NCBI GenBank assembly: GCA_963921195.1
Contig: OY992540.1
Location: 57,296,844 to 57,360,843 of the forward strand
From: Pegoplata infirma
Taxonomy: Eukaryota > Arthropoda > Insecta > Diptera > Anthomyiidae
DNA: 64,000 bases
Direction: 5' to 3'
In this document: piece by piece, positions 11,497 through 22,738 of the stretch
Position numbering within the stretch: position 1 is the stretch's first letter
Layout: each line of letters starts with the position of its first letter
The notes under the pieces: model-generated
Databases searched by the model: none
Seen by the model: the letters and a program-made list of their open reading frames with translations, nothing else
Told to the model about the DNA's origin: nothing
Position numbers and translations under genes: made by a program

Positions 11497-12583
11497 TTTA
11501 ATATTTAATTTTTTTTGTTTTTTTTTTTTAATTTTATTGTTACACTGCGTGACAAAACTAACCACTATTTTAGAAAACAAGAGGTACGACCATCATTTCA
11601 ATATATTTCGGACATGCTGAATCGAATGGCGTACTCCGTTTTTCGATGTATGGTACAGTTTTCTTGTAAAATGTCATTAAAGATTGGCTGATTTTCAGTT
11701 GCTTTTTTAACAAAAAAAAATCCAAAGCAAATGATTTTTAAATTTTATGTCATGGAAAACAATTATATAAGCTTTGTTTGTTTACCTACTACAATTTACT
11801 ATTTTTTACTCATTTTACTACTTTTGCTCAAAATCCGTTCGAGTACACATAAAAATAGTAAATGTAGTAAGCAATTTAAGAGAATATGAATTTCTCTTTT
11901 ACTAAAATTTTACTACAATTTACCGGAAGAATTTCAATGCGTAAATAAAAAAATTATGTCAAATAAATTATTGACAAATTTTAATATTTATTTCCAAAGA
12001 AAAATTTTAATACATAAAAAAAGGAAAATCTGCTAATTGTTGGATACATGGTTTTGCAAGTAAATACACATCTTTACAGAAATCTGCTTAACATCAAGCA
12101 TTGATTCTTGGTAGAAAAAACATGAGCTCTTGGTGGGAAAATGTTATTTTTCCCACAGACGTTTTGTAAGATGCAAATGTATTTTTTTTGTCGATTTTGT
12201 ATTTAACGCGCCTTTCTTAAGATAGTGTTTTTAAATATATTTTGGAGTGTTTCATATACTAAAATCCTTGGATTTTAAGGGTAGAAAAGTTGGTGAAAAT
12301 GTTCTACTAAAACTAACTTTGGATATAAAAAAAAGTCCAATTTTTTCCTTAATTACTTAGAATCTAATTAAAGTAAAGAGATTCTTCTCTCTGTACATTT
12401 TTTAATAGAATACCAAATATTCTATAGCATCTTATAAGATTCTGCGATTTTCTGTAGGGAACACTGCTAACATTGTGCTAACACTATAGCAGAATAATTT
12501 TTTATTGTAAAGGTTTTTAAGTAGAAGAATTCTTCAGATTCTGAAGGATTTTCTATTAAAAAACAAACGGTGTTCAGTACTGA

Positions 12584-13090
12584 CAAGGAAGGTCTTTCAA
12601 TGGGCATCTACCATTTGTCCTGAAACTTCCAAAAGGGAAAGATGTGATAAAAATAAAAGTTACTTGTAGTTTTAGCTGCCTAATTTAACTTTTAAAAAAG
12701 GTTTTTCATCTAATGAAAAAATATGGGAAATTCTCAATAAAATCTAAACTCGCAGCTTAATTTTATAGGGTTATCATATATGATTTTGACGGTCGTACGT
12801 ATCCATAAAAACCACCCCAAATTTTACACATTTTTGACTGCAACAACCTAACGAACCCGGCTTTGAACACGTCCAATACGCCATTGGATAGGCCTTCACA
12901 AAACCTTTCGACCGGTATAAAATGATTGAAACTATTATTTTAAAGAAATGTGGAAAATTAAAAAAAAAAACGAACAAATTCCCATTTGCTCCTTTTAGAT
13001 CCGCTAAATGTGGGATTGTAAAGCTAACTCTTATTTTTCTACCTTCTTTCCAATATACAAGTCTCAGTAAAATCGGTTGGTCCTCCCTTG
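12584..13090. mobile_element. CAAGG-ended MITE with 3-bp TGA duplication
   Basis: The left end CAAGGAAGGTCTTTCA and right end TCCTCCCTTG are inverted repeats, with TGA on both outer sides (12581-12583 and 13091-13093). The interior (GACGGTCGTACGTATCC) matches the MITE at 32824-33389 in reverse orientation. A 3-bp TNA duplication suggests the PIF/Harbinger superfamily, which normally prefers TWA. It is non-autonomous at 507 bp. Confidence 0.78.
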
Positions 13091-13430
13091 TGATTGCATT
13101 TTTGCAAGAAAATTTTCTCAGCTTTTGAACACCTTTCTTTGGGAAAAACCTCTTTAAGGTCTTCTTTATCTTAAATGAAAGTACTCAGATGCCAAGATTT
13201 ACATGAAAAATTACTCAAATTTTGAGAATTTTTCTGCAGGAAAAAGTACAGAATATAAAAATTTGTTGTAAAAAGTAAAATATTAAAAAAAAAATTGAAT
13301 GATAAATATATTTTTACTACTTTTACTACTTTTCGTTTTTTTACTTTTTTGGATTTTTCGCTCAATGAGTAAAGTTTGACAATATTTCTCATTTACTACA
13401 TTTACTACAAAAAAAGTAATCAAACAGACC

Positions 13431-14216
13431 TATAACTTGTAGCAATATTTCTAATATAAATTTGGTTTAAAGCTTTTCATCTTAAGCCCTTAAATTCGTG
13501 GATTTCTTAATTTTTTTAAGTTTTCGCGAAATTAACCGCTAAATTGGTCTCTGATAAAATACTTGCATTTTGTGGATCATAAAGGCGTCCATGACACTAC
13601 GAATGGTGGACAAAAAACATCTATGTTATATGGACCATCATTATGAAAATCGCGAAAAACCGGTTTTTTTTTTTATATGGCAGCATCACTTTAGGAGATG
13701 ATTTGAGGCTTCATCTTTTAGTATATAATATGGGAACCTTAAACAATGAACTGACCCAAAATTTGTCCAAAAAAGTTTTCATTTGCAAAAGTAATCTTAA
13801 CAAAAACTATAATTATTGTTTCGCAAACACTGAAATAATAGTTTTTGTTAAGATAACTTTGGCAAATGAAAACTTTTTTGGCCGAATTTTTGGTCAGTTA
13901 GTTGTTTAAGGTTCCCACATTATATTAAAAGATGGAACCTTAAATCATCTCGTAAAGTGATGCTGACATATACAAAAAAAAACGGTTTTTCGAGATTTTC
14001 ATCATGATGGTCCACATAACATAGCTGTTTTTTGTCCACTATTCGTATTGTTAGGGATGCATTTTTAGTTCATTAAAAGCAAGTTTTTTATCAAAGACCA
14101 ATTTAGCTGTTAATTTCGCGAAAACCTTAAAAAATGAAAAAAATTGCGAATTTAAGTGCTTAAATTTAAAAGCTTTAAACCAAATTTGCAAAAGAAATGT
14201 TGCTACAAGTCATATC
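13431..14216. repeat. 786-bp palindrome (inner arms of the foldback)
   Basis: The arms are about 385 bp with a centre near 13820. AGTTTTCATTTGCAAAAGT pairs with the matching segment at about 13860-13880, and ATCATTATGAAAATCGCG pairs with the segment at about 14000-14012. Arms differ by scattered substitutions, so the structure is not brand new. The apparent open frame inside it is not conserved on the opposite arm. Confidence 0.85.
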
Positions 14217-14334
14217 TTTGTTTTCCATGTCATAAATTTTATAAACCATTTATTTTGCAAATTTTTTTTGTTAAAAAACTGGCTCGAAATCAGCAAATCT
14301 TTAACGACATTTTGCAAGAAAACTGTCTGTGATA

Positions 14335-15740
14335 CATTTGACTGCCTCTAGAGCAGTCAAATGTATCACAGACCCACAATATTTTTTAGTCCAAATATTA
14401 TCTTCCATACAAAATGTCATTTTTTAAATTTACTCCAACTGCTCTAACTGCCTTAAGAGTGCCCCTAGAGCAGTCAAATGTATCACCGACCCACAATATT
14501 TTTTATTGCAAATATTTTCTTTGGGCACACTTACCCTCTATCTTTAAATTTTAAGGCGGTCCCCATACAGATTTTGTATTTTTTATAAATTTGCTTTTGT
14601 AAATTTTAATCTACCCTTCCAATGGTGCGTCCTAGCGGGGGCTTTTATTTTTCCCTCCAATATTTTTTCAGGAGCCAGTGTAGGAGCGGTAGGAGCTGAT
14701 TCCATAAAAAAAAAAAAAATGTATGGGGACCGCCTTAAGAGTTAAAGATAGTGAGTAGGTGTGTTCAGACAAAATGATTGTACTAAAATATTATGGGTTG
14801 GTCATACATTTGACTGCTCTAGGGGCACTCTTAGGGCAGTTAGAGCAGTTGGCGCAAATTTAAAAAAATGTCATTTTGTATAAGAGTTTGTTTTGAAAAA
14901 ATGTTAAGGCATAAACATTTTTGGGGGTCAGTCATGTTGTTGACCCTTCTACAAAGCACCATTGGAAAATTATTTCAATCTTGATAATGATTTCAAGATT
15001 GGAAAATTACAATAAAATAGTAATAATTGATGTCCCACAATCCTAATGGGCCAAACATTTTTAGAATCGATAAAAGTTTTTCACAAAAAAATTAAAAAAA
15101 AAAAATCAACGAGCAACATTTCCAAATATGATATTTACATTTTAAAACTTTAAAATCGCATACAAGCACATTTTTTAGATTTTTTTAGCACTGTTTTTTT
15201 AAAGAACGTAGAAAAACTAAAATTTTAAAAAAGAAATTTTGAATTTGGACCATTATTAAAGAAGTTATGGGTAAAAGAAGTTTGAGAAAAGGAACAAACT
15301 ACCCATTTTTAAAAATTCGATATCTTTTTCGCAAGGTTAGCAATCGATACACACCCAGAATTACGGTATTTGGCTATTGTACCGAAACCAATACAGATAT
15401 GGACATTTTTAAAATCGATTTTGATGTGTTACTTTGTGTTTGTACCGGTTGCTTTTCGAAATATAGGCCAATACCTTTATAATACCGTTTGAAACGGTAT
15501 TTTAAAGGTATTGGCCTATATAAGGAAAATGAACCGATAAAAACACGAAGTAACACATCAAAAATACTAGAAATTTCATCTTCTTTCATAATCGCTTTTA
15601 AAAATGTCAATATCTTTATTGGTTGCCGTAGAATAGCCAAATACCGTTATTCTGTGTGTGTATCGATTGCCAACCTTGCTTTTTCGTAAAAAAAAACAGA
15701 AGGTTTTTATGAAGGGTACTTAAAATTTTTAGACTGAAAT
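14335..15740. repeat. Foldback copy related to 43006-44932, interrupted
   Basis: GAGCAGTCAAATGTATCACA near 14351 and its complement near 14810 bracket a centre at about 14640. The segment 14940-15320 and 15690-15740 matches 44440-44880 (TGGAAAATTACAATAAAAT, GTTATGGGTAAAAGAAGTTT, GAAGGGTACT). The insertion at 15332-15678 separates those parts. The left half is shorter than in the 43-kb copy, so this one is truncated or rearranged. Confidence 0.7.
15332..15678. mobile_element. 347-bp palindromic hAT-like MITE
   Basis: CAAGGTTAGCAATCGATACA at the left is mirrored by TGTATCGATTGCCAACCTTG at the right. The whole element folds on a centre at about 15498 (CCGTTTGAAACGG). A perfect 8-bp duplication CTTTTTCG lies at 15324-15331 and 15679-15686. 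The host foldback copy at about 44800 has no insertion at this place. The 8-bp duplication points to hAT or another 8-bp superfamily. Short frames on both strands are by-products of the palindrome. Confidence 0.85.
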
Positions 15741-16758
15741 ATTTTTCCTATTAAAAAATTCTAATATAACGACATGTTTTTTTGAATTTATGCCAAAAAT
15801 AATTTATTTGGGACCATAGTGTACCAGTTAAATTAACGGATGTTTCATTATACGTTCACGTTATGCCAACTGTATTTTAAAGTGATTCTTTTCGTTGTAT
15901 TTTGAAAAAAAAAAAAAAATCATATGTCACATATGGACAATGTTCAAAGTATTGAATAAAAATGAGTTTAAAAATGATGTAAGTTTAGAGTTGCCATATT
16001 AAGAAAAAAATAATACTAAGATATCGAAAATGAATATTCAAAACTTGCTATCTGCATAATGGAATTTGTTTGGAGATCAAAAAGAACTGTTATTTTTCGG
16101 TTATTCTAAAAGTTATTGATCTTTTTTCAACTATATAATTAAAAACTATTGTTTTTAAAGTAAAATTTCAGTTAAAAATTATTTTGATAGATGTCAACTA
16201 ATTCAGTGAACACATTTAAATATTCTCCCTCGATATATTATTATTTCAAAGGCAGCAAAAAAAAATTTTGAATAGTACTAAATATTTGGCACTGCCGATT
16301 TTAATTTTTCACTTGTTTACCTTTAATAACTTTTGTTTATTCTGTGTATGACAAAGATGTTTTTTTTTACAGGGTTTCAGTTTTACTATTTTAAGAAAAA
16401 AAATATTTTCTGCTTAACAAAGCTGGTTACCTTGGCAACACCGCTCATTGCAAGCAATTCCATTTTTAATATATCTTTACCTAGCAAAGTACGTGATCAT
16501 TTTGTGTTTGTATATGTATTTACACACATACATAGAGTTTTAATATTAAGTCAGACAAGTATGTACTCATCTTTTTTTATTTTAATACACTCATCCACAG
16601 ATGACTGATAGACTGACTCGACTGCTGTTGCATTTGCCTGACTTGGTTTTACAGGAGTCAACTAGAATGACAGGCTGCTAGTCTACAGTAGTACTCTGAA
16701 CGTTTTAATATCATCGGCGTTAAACTATAAAAAAACTTACACACCGACACACACACAC
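15741..16758. other. Unassigned AT-rich DNA
   Basis: It ends in a short (AC)n tract (16741-16758). There is no gene, although a short stretch near 16430 (TTACCTTGGCAACACCGC) is less AT-rich than its surroundings. Confidence 0.45.
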
Positions 16759-16979
16759 ATAAGCACTAGGGATGCCAAACGGGATTGATATTTACAAATC
16801 CCGGGATTAGGATTTTAAAATCCCGGGATTTTTTGGGATTTCGGGATTTTTCGGGATTTCGGGATTTTGGGATTTATTAAAATTAAGATTTTTAACGTTA
16901 TATTTTAAAAACTTTTTTTATAATTGAATATCCAATTAATTTGTAACCAATAAATGAGCAATAATTGTTAAGTTTTATA

Positions 16980-18289
16980 CACTCAAAAAAAAAATATTGT
17001 AAAACTAGCAAAAAAAATGGTTAAAATTAGCAAAAAAATCTGTAGTTTTGGACGTTGCAAAAATTTTGGTAATATTAGCAAAACCATTTTGCTAATCAAA
17101 AAATTAGGAAAAAAAATGGTAAAATTACAAGAATACCATTTTATTTTTGTAAAAAATCAACCTTGTAAAATAATCAAAAAATATGGTAAAATTACCAAAA
17201 AAAAAATGGTAAAATTGAAATAGATAAAAAAATTTGTAATTTGGTAAAAAAAACTGTTTTATTTAGTAATTTTTTTTCTCTGATTAGTAGTTGATTTAAA
17301 ATTTGGTGAATATACTAAAAAAATGTTTGCCTCTTTTTGAGCACCACGTTCTTTAAATGTAGTAATAGCAGCATCAACTATTACTTCAGTTGTTGGATGG
17401 TTTCTTCGGCTTGATGGTGGCAGCATCTTCTTTTGCCTTCTTCTCAGCAGCTGTAGTTGCAGTAACTGGACTTCCAACAACATCAAAATCCAAAATGATT
17501 TTTTTTCACTTTAACACTTTAAACAAAAAACTTAAAGAACAACACTTCACTTTTTTTATTTTTTTGCGTCATTTTTTTTAGCTTAAGTAGAACAAATGAG
17601 AATTGCGTAGTAGTCTACACAAGAAATTTCTTACATTTTCAGGTAAAATTTGTAAAAAATTAACAATTTTTTTTCGAATTTTTAATTTTTTTCACATGTA
17701 TTTAAAAAAAAAATAAAAAAAAAACTTTTGGATATTAAAGATTAGATGTCTAACTATGTGTTAACATTTAAAAAAAATAATTTTTCAAAATTATAAACTT
17801 TTTATTAACAATTTAGGTGGCAAATTTTAAAAAATTTTCATATAAAATTAGCAAAAAATTTGGTAAAATTAGCAAAAAATATGGTAAAAAATACTAAAAA
17901 TTGTGTAGCCTATTTTTGAGCGCACATGCAGTTGATGTATGGCTACTTTGCTATGGTGTTGGCAGCATCATCAATCTGCAATGAGTTTTTTTTTCACACT
18001 AGAACACTTTAAACCTTTTTTTTTCTTAAAACTAAGAAAAAAAAAATAAAAAGTATTACCATTTCTTTAAGGAAAATACTAATATTTTTGCTAAAATTAT
18101 AGTAAAATAAAAAAAAGAACTAGCAAGAAAATATAGTAAAAGTACCACAAAATTTTTGTATTTTACCAATAGTAAATTGCCAAAAAAAACTGTAAAAGTT
18201 AAATTTTTACAATTTTTTTTGCTAAAGTTTGGTTGAAGTAAATTACAACACCTTTTACTAATATTTTGACTAAGTTATTTTTTTGAGTG
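16980..18289. mobile_element. Nested CACTCAAAA-ended element, TA target
   Basis: CACTCAAAAAAAAA starts the element and TTTTTTTGAGTG ends it, with TA outside both ends (16978-16979, 18290-18291). Inside are many degenerate copies of GGTAAAATTAGCAAAAAA in both orientations. The same ends occur at 58610-59065 and 59848-60315. No credible protein is encoded; short Lys/Phe-rich frames reflect base composition. Confidence 0.7.
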
Positions 18290-18379
18290 TATATTTAGCA
18301 GAAAACCCGAAAATTTAGGAACAACTAAACTTTATTGGCACTGCTTAAAGAATTTTATATCCTCTTATCAAAGTATTTG

Positions 18380-18600
18380 TCGCTTTGGTCTACAGTCTAT
18401 GGCCCCATAAATTATGGATCTATGACCGATTTTAGTTCTAGCAATGTCCGCATGTCCATCCGTCCGCCTGTGGATGACACAATGCAGTCCAAACCAAAAG
18501 AGCTACCCCTGTAGTTTGGCACGAATAATTCTTATGGTCATAAGTTCGTTAATTGCCAAAATCGGGTAAGGGGAGAAAGGTTTCCTTTATAGATCTAATC
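18380..18600 (+). repeat. Degenerate dispersed repeat with GTCCGTCCGCCTG motif
   Basis: GGCCCCATAAATTATGGATC, the ATGTCCATCCGTCCGCCTG tract and ATGCAGTCCAAACCAAAAG resemble 38030-38200, which has CCCTCCGTCTGTCTGTATG and ATGTAGTCCAAAATAAAAC. The class is unknown. Confidence 0.55.
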
Positions 18601-19344
18601 AATCTCTGAAAAATTAAATTTAAGCAAAAAATTTACTTTTGTAAAACGAATGGACATTATTATTTCAGGCAAATTTAAATTCACAGGGGATTAGAAAATT
18701 AAATTTTTTCGGTCGGCCTCTTCTGTGGACTTGGATAAAAAATATTTATTTAAGATAAATATTTTAAATAAATAAACCCTCCCCTCTCGAAGGGAGGTTT
18801 TTCTCCAATGTCCTTGGCCGATACCCCCGAAAAAACGCCCTCTCCAATTTTGTTGCTGTTATATTTTACGAGACATATAGAATTGCATATCCGATTGGTA
18901 TATGATATGATCTTTGGTATCCGATCGATACAAAATTTGTATTCAATATCCTATTTGTAGGCGCAACGCATTTTAAAAGTTTACAAATTCATTTATTATG
19001 CTTTTCAGAGGCTGTTTTAGTTCTTCAAGGTGAACTTTTCCCCTTTTCCGATTTTACTCATTTACGAACGAATACTTTTGAATAGAAACGTTACAGCTGG
19101 ATGACTTAATACTTCCTTATCAAATGAATTTCGGCAAAATTTAATAGTTTTTTTAAAAATGTTGGCATATGATCCGTTAAATTGGCAGCTACTTGTATAT
19201 TAAGTAATGCGCCCTAAAAATCGCTAGAGGATTTCTTTATATCTACTTATTATTATATTTAAAATAGCTAATTTTTGTGAATTGTTGTTTTAATTAATGA
19301 AGTAATCCAGCAATACGTCTTCGGCCTTAAAGGCTTACTGGGCT
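18601..19344. other. Unassigned interior of the hAT-like element
   Basis: A CCCTCCCCTCTCGAAGGGAGG hairpin-like stretch lies at about 18778-18798. Nothing else was recognised. Confidence 0.4.
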
Positions 19345-19446
19345 ATTCATAATAAGTAAATTAAATCGAATGTAGGTTTATTTGACTGATATTGCATGAA
19401 TATTTGTCAAATAAACCTACTTTAAGTTCACTTTAAGTATTATGAA
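19345..19446. repeat. Small palindrome, about 100 bp
   Basis: GTAGGTTTATTTGAC at 19373-19387 is complementary to GTCAAATAAACCTAC at 19406-19420. The outer words TTCATAATA and TATTATGAA also pair. It is possibly a miniature MITE or the target of the SINE beside it. Confidence 0.6.
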
Positions 19447-19457
19447 TAAAAAACTTA

Positions 19458-19463
<6 letters not shown>

Positions 19464-19502
<39 letters not shown>

Positions 19503-19905
19503 GCAACACTCAGGCAATGCTGCCTATCAATTACTAATGTAACCGTGATACTTCTTTCGGAAAGGGGATAGAAGAGAGGTGAAAGATTTGAAAGATAGAA
19601 GAGCTTCAGTATAGCAACACTGTAATTGCGCGTGTTGATAATTTTGAGTACAGTTGTTGCATCGCCATCTGTTATTGATCTGGCGAATTATTTTTGAAGC
19701 TGTGTTTATAGCCATTATTTTATTATTTTACTTCGTTGACGTTTTTAGTGCTATTTATCAACGAAGGAGGGTGCTGCGATAGATATTAGTTATAAATAGA
19801 AACTAATAAATATCTGAAAAAAATGTTGTTCTGCCTGAGCTGAGAATCGAACCCAGGCTTGCTGGCTAGTAGTCCAACGCGCTAACCACTAAGCCACAGC
19901 ACCCA
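19464..19905 (-). mobile_element. tRNA-derived SINE with a 31-nt poly(A) tail
   Basis: On the minus strand the first ~70 nt look like a tRNA. There is an A box TGGCTTAGTGG (plus 19887-19897) and a B box GGTTCGATTCT (plus 19843-19853). A T-arm stem CTGGG/CTCAG encloses the loop TTCGATT. About 340 nt of unrelated body follow, then a run of 31 A (T on the plus strand, 19464-19494). This head-body-tail order is that of a SINE made by RNA polymerase III and copied by a LINE. No clear target duplication was found. The 62-codon frame inside is not a gene. Confidence 0.75.
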
Positions 19906-20439
19906 CAAATAAACAAATAAAAAATAAATAAATAAAAATTCAATTGTCCTCCCAAACAGTAAATGATTTAACTCCAACATGCCTCATTTTAAAGGTATTT
20001 CAAGCACCTTTCAAACCATATCAAGAAGAAATAGTCAATTTTAATTCCAAAGTTTGACAGAAAAATCCCGAAATCCCGGAATTTTTCGGGATTAGTCAAT
20101 CCCGAAAAATCCCGGGTTTGGAAAAAATAAATCCAGGGATTCGGGATTTGTCAATCCCGAAAAATCCCGGGATTTCGGTATTCGGGATTTCCCGTTTGGC
20201 ATCCCTAATAAGCACACACATTCATTTACTTATTTACATGACTATTAAATTTTCATAAAAATAAAGCTTATAGCTGGATATACTATTGCAATAAAAGTAG
20301 TAAGTAATCGTGTTCATATTTATATTTACTCCTAGAACCGACTGATATTACTGCATGCATAATGTAAAGGTGGTCCTGGCAAGAGTGTTTAGTAAGGGTG
20401 GGATAGTGTTGTATGAGATTTTAAGCAGCAAGATTTGGT

Positions 20440-22345
20440 AACGCTAGAACCGCTCATTTTTTGAGGTTCATAAAAAAAGCCCAAAAATGGGGGAGGTCGG
20501 ATAGGATTTAGGGGTAGCTCATACCTCCCCTGTAGTTGTCCCTAGAAGGGTATAATATGAGACCAACCCCGACTAATTGTTTTCCCTGAACATTTTTTTC
20601 AAACATTGCTAAGCCCTATCTCCAATCCTTAAGGGGACTACCACATAAAGGTTCATTTTTTAAAAATATTTGGTCCCACCGCTCTAGCTGTCCAATAAAT
20701 GACCCCTTAAATTTTTTCAACCCCAACATTTTCTTCGAACTTACCTACATCCTTTCTTCAACCCTTAGGGTGGTCCCATAACACAGTGCAGCAGCACATT
20801 TAGGGCCTCAACCAAACCAAAACAGTTTGAAAGTACTTATGTGTAGTAGTAAGAACCCCAAAGGGTTTAGCTCTGTAACGTCTCAAATTTTTTTTATAGC
20901 CCACTGAATTTTTCAGTTTTTTTTCAAAGGTGTTGGAAAAAAGTCGAAAAAACTAATGTTAATGATTTTTTGAACTTAAAATAGTGTTTGGGTGTCTTCA
21001 ATAGAATTTTATGGGGAACATTTCTAGAGTACGTTCCCCGTTTTAATGGGTCATTTACGCCATTATTTTAAGAAATGGCTCAGAAACCTACTAAGACGTG
21101 CGTTTAAAGGGTTAAAATGTTCTACGATTATTTTCAGCATCAAATTTCACTGGCGGTTACTGAAGGCAGAAAGTTCGACCGGTTTACGAAAAATGCATAA
21201 AAATTGTTAATTGTAAATTATCATTAATTTTTTATATTTTTTCCTATATTTGTTAGTTACAATTGTATACAATTTCTGGCAAAAATATAAAAAAATGAAT
21301 GATACTTTAATATTTATCTTTTTTCTGCATTTTCCTTATATCAGTCGAACTTTCTGCCTTCAGTAACCCCTAGTGAAATTTGATGCAGAGTATATTCGTA
21401 GAATATTTTAACCCTTTAAAGGCAAGCTTTAGTAGACTTTTGAGCCATTTCTTTAGAAAATTACTTAAATGACCAATAAATACGGCAGATAAAGGGTTAA
21501 TATATTCTGGAAAAAATTCCTCATCAAATTCTATTGAAGACATCCAAACACTATTTTAAGCTCAAAAGAACAGTTACATTATTTTTTTCGACTTTTTTCA
21601 AACGCCTTTTGAAAAAAAATGAAAAATTTAGTAGGCTATAAAAAAAATTTGAGACGTTAGAGAGCAAAACCCATTGGGGGTTTAACTACTACACACAAGT
21701 ACTTTCAAACTGTCTTGGTTTCGTTGAGGCCCTAAGAAATGACCCTTCAATTGTGTCACAGTGTAATTTGTGTTTTTATTTTATCTTAATTTGTTTTATT
21801 AAATCAGCTCCTACCGGCCCAATGGTGGCTCCAGAGGGGTAATTAAAAAAACTGACTCCCATTAATTTTTAGTCCTCAAGAAGTTCATAAATATGATGTT
21901 TGCATGGCAGATATAGGGGGTCTGTCTGCATTTCCCGTCCCTAAGAGGCACCATGGGACCGGTAAGAGCTGATTTCATAAAAAATTAAGTCAAAAAAGGG
22001 ATGGTAGGTTGTTTGAAGAAAATGTTGGGGTTGAAACAATATTGGGGATCGGTCACACATTTGACTCCTCAAGGGTCACTTCTAGGACAGCTAGAGAGGT
22101 AGGATGAACTATTTTTAAAATTTAAACGTTTGTACGGGAGCCCCTTAGGGAGTGGAGATAGGGCTTAGGTATGTTTGTTAAAAAACAAGTCCAGGGGAGT
22201 TGTGGGTCTTTTTGTTGATTTTCCCCTTTACGCCCAAATTTGACCTCGATGAGCGACCCCTAGATCCTATCCCCATTTTTTGGCTCATGCATTTTTTTAC
22301 GAACCTCAAAAGCGGTTAGCGGCTCTAGAGTGTTGAAGTCGAAAA
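20440..22345. repeat. 1.9-kb foldback element
   Basis: CTAGAACCGCTCATTTTTTG near 20443 pairs with a complementary block ending near 22345. The arms continue through GTTCGACCGGTTTACG near 21174 and GTCGAACTTTCTGCCTTCAG near 21345, giving a centre near 21260. The outer arms hold AATGGTGGCTCCAGAGGGG and GAGCTGATTTCATAAAA modules shared with 14.4-14.9 and 43.5-44.4 kb. It has no coding capacity, and a target duplication was not resolved. Confidence 0.8.
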
Positions 22346-22720
22346 CTGGTGCACTATTTTTTTTATCAAAAAAAAATTATTTTGATTTTTTAAAACAAAA
22401 AAAATTTTGGTTTTTTAGAAAGAAAAATTAAAAAAAAAAAAAAGACCAACTTGGACTCAGAAGATTTAAATAAATAACACAGTTCGACACCAAAAACACT
22501 TTTTGTGGATTTTTCCCCTTTATGTCCAACTTTGACCCCGATGTGCGTCCCCTATATCCTATCCCTATTTTATGGCTCATGCATTTTTTTTACGAACCTC
22601 AAAAAATTAGTGGTTCTAGAGTGTCGAAGTCGAAAAATCGTGCACTATTTTTTATCAAAAAAAAATTTTTTTTTGAATTTTTAAGACAAAAAAATTTTGT
22701 TTTTTTAAGAAAGAAACATT
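22216..22720 (+). repeat. Direct duplication of about 290 bp
   Basis: A segment with GATTTTCCCCTTTA, GACCTCGATGAGCGACCCC, TGGCTCATGCATTTTTTTAC and GTGTTGAAGTCGAAAA is followed by a second, diverged copy starting near 22507 (GACCCCGATGTGCG, GTGTCGAAGTCGAAAAA). The first copy is the terminal part of the 20.4-22.3 kb foldback. Confidence 0.7.
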
Positions 22721-22738
22721 ATTCTGATTCTAAATCTG

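Larger units (their letters stand above)
11640..14340. repeat. Foldback element with insertions in its left arm
   Basis: The segment 11640-11768 is complementary to about 14205-14335 (shared words include CATTTTACAAGAAAACTGT and GTTTTCCATGACATAAA). The inner arms continue at 13431-14216. The left arm is therefore split by about 1.65 kb of inserted DNA at about 11770-13430. That insert begins GTTTGTTTACCTACTAC and ends in a sequence complementary to GTCTGTTTGATTAC, suggesting it is itself an element. Nothing in it encodes a recognisable protein. Confidence 0.65.
16767..20207. mobile_element. 3.4-kb hAT-like element with CCCGGGATTT-rich ends
   Basis: The ends TAGGGATGCCAAACGGGATT and its complement are flanked by the perfect 8-bp duplication ATAAGCAC (16759-16766 and 20208-20215). 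Just inside each end, copies of ATCCCGGGATTTT/GGGATTTCGGGATTT form a subterminal tandem array in opposite orientations. Ends and duplication fit hAT. No hAT transposase can be read; the interior is filled by a nested MITE (16980-18289), a dispersed repeat, a small palindrome and a SINE. It is therefore non-autonomous. Confidence 0.85.

Noticed and set aside
13643..13909. 88-codon frame
   Set aside because: It lies across the centre of a palindrome and its composition follows the repeat; the opposite arm has no matching frame.
15267..15689. Overlapping frames on both strands with similar peptides
   Set aside because: The similarity is a direct result of the 347-bp palindrome at 15332-15678.
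17259..17581. Ala/Ser-rich frame and its complement at 17.3-17.6 kb as a gene
   Set aside because: They lie inside a TA-target MITE; no domain is visible, and the frame is bounded by AT-rich repeat words.
19837..19905. Functional tRNA gene
   Set aside because: The anticodon arm is irregular and the tRNA-like part runs straight into a 340-bp body with poly(A). A SINE explains it better.
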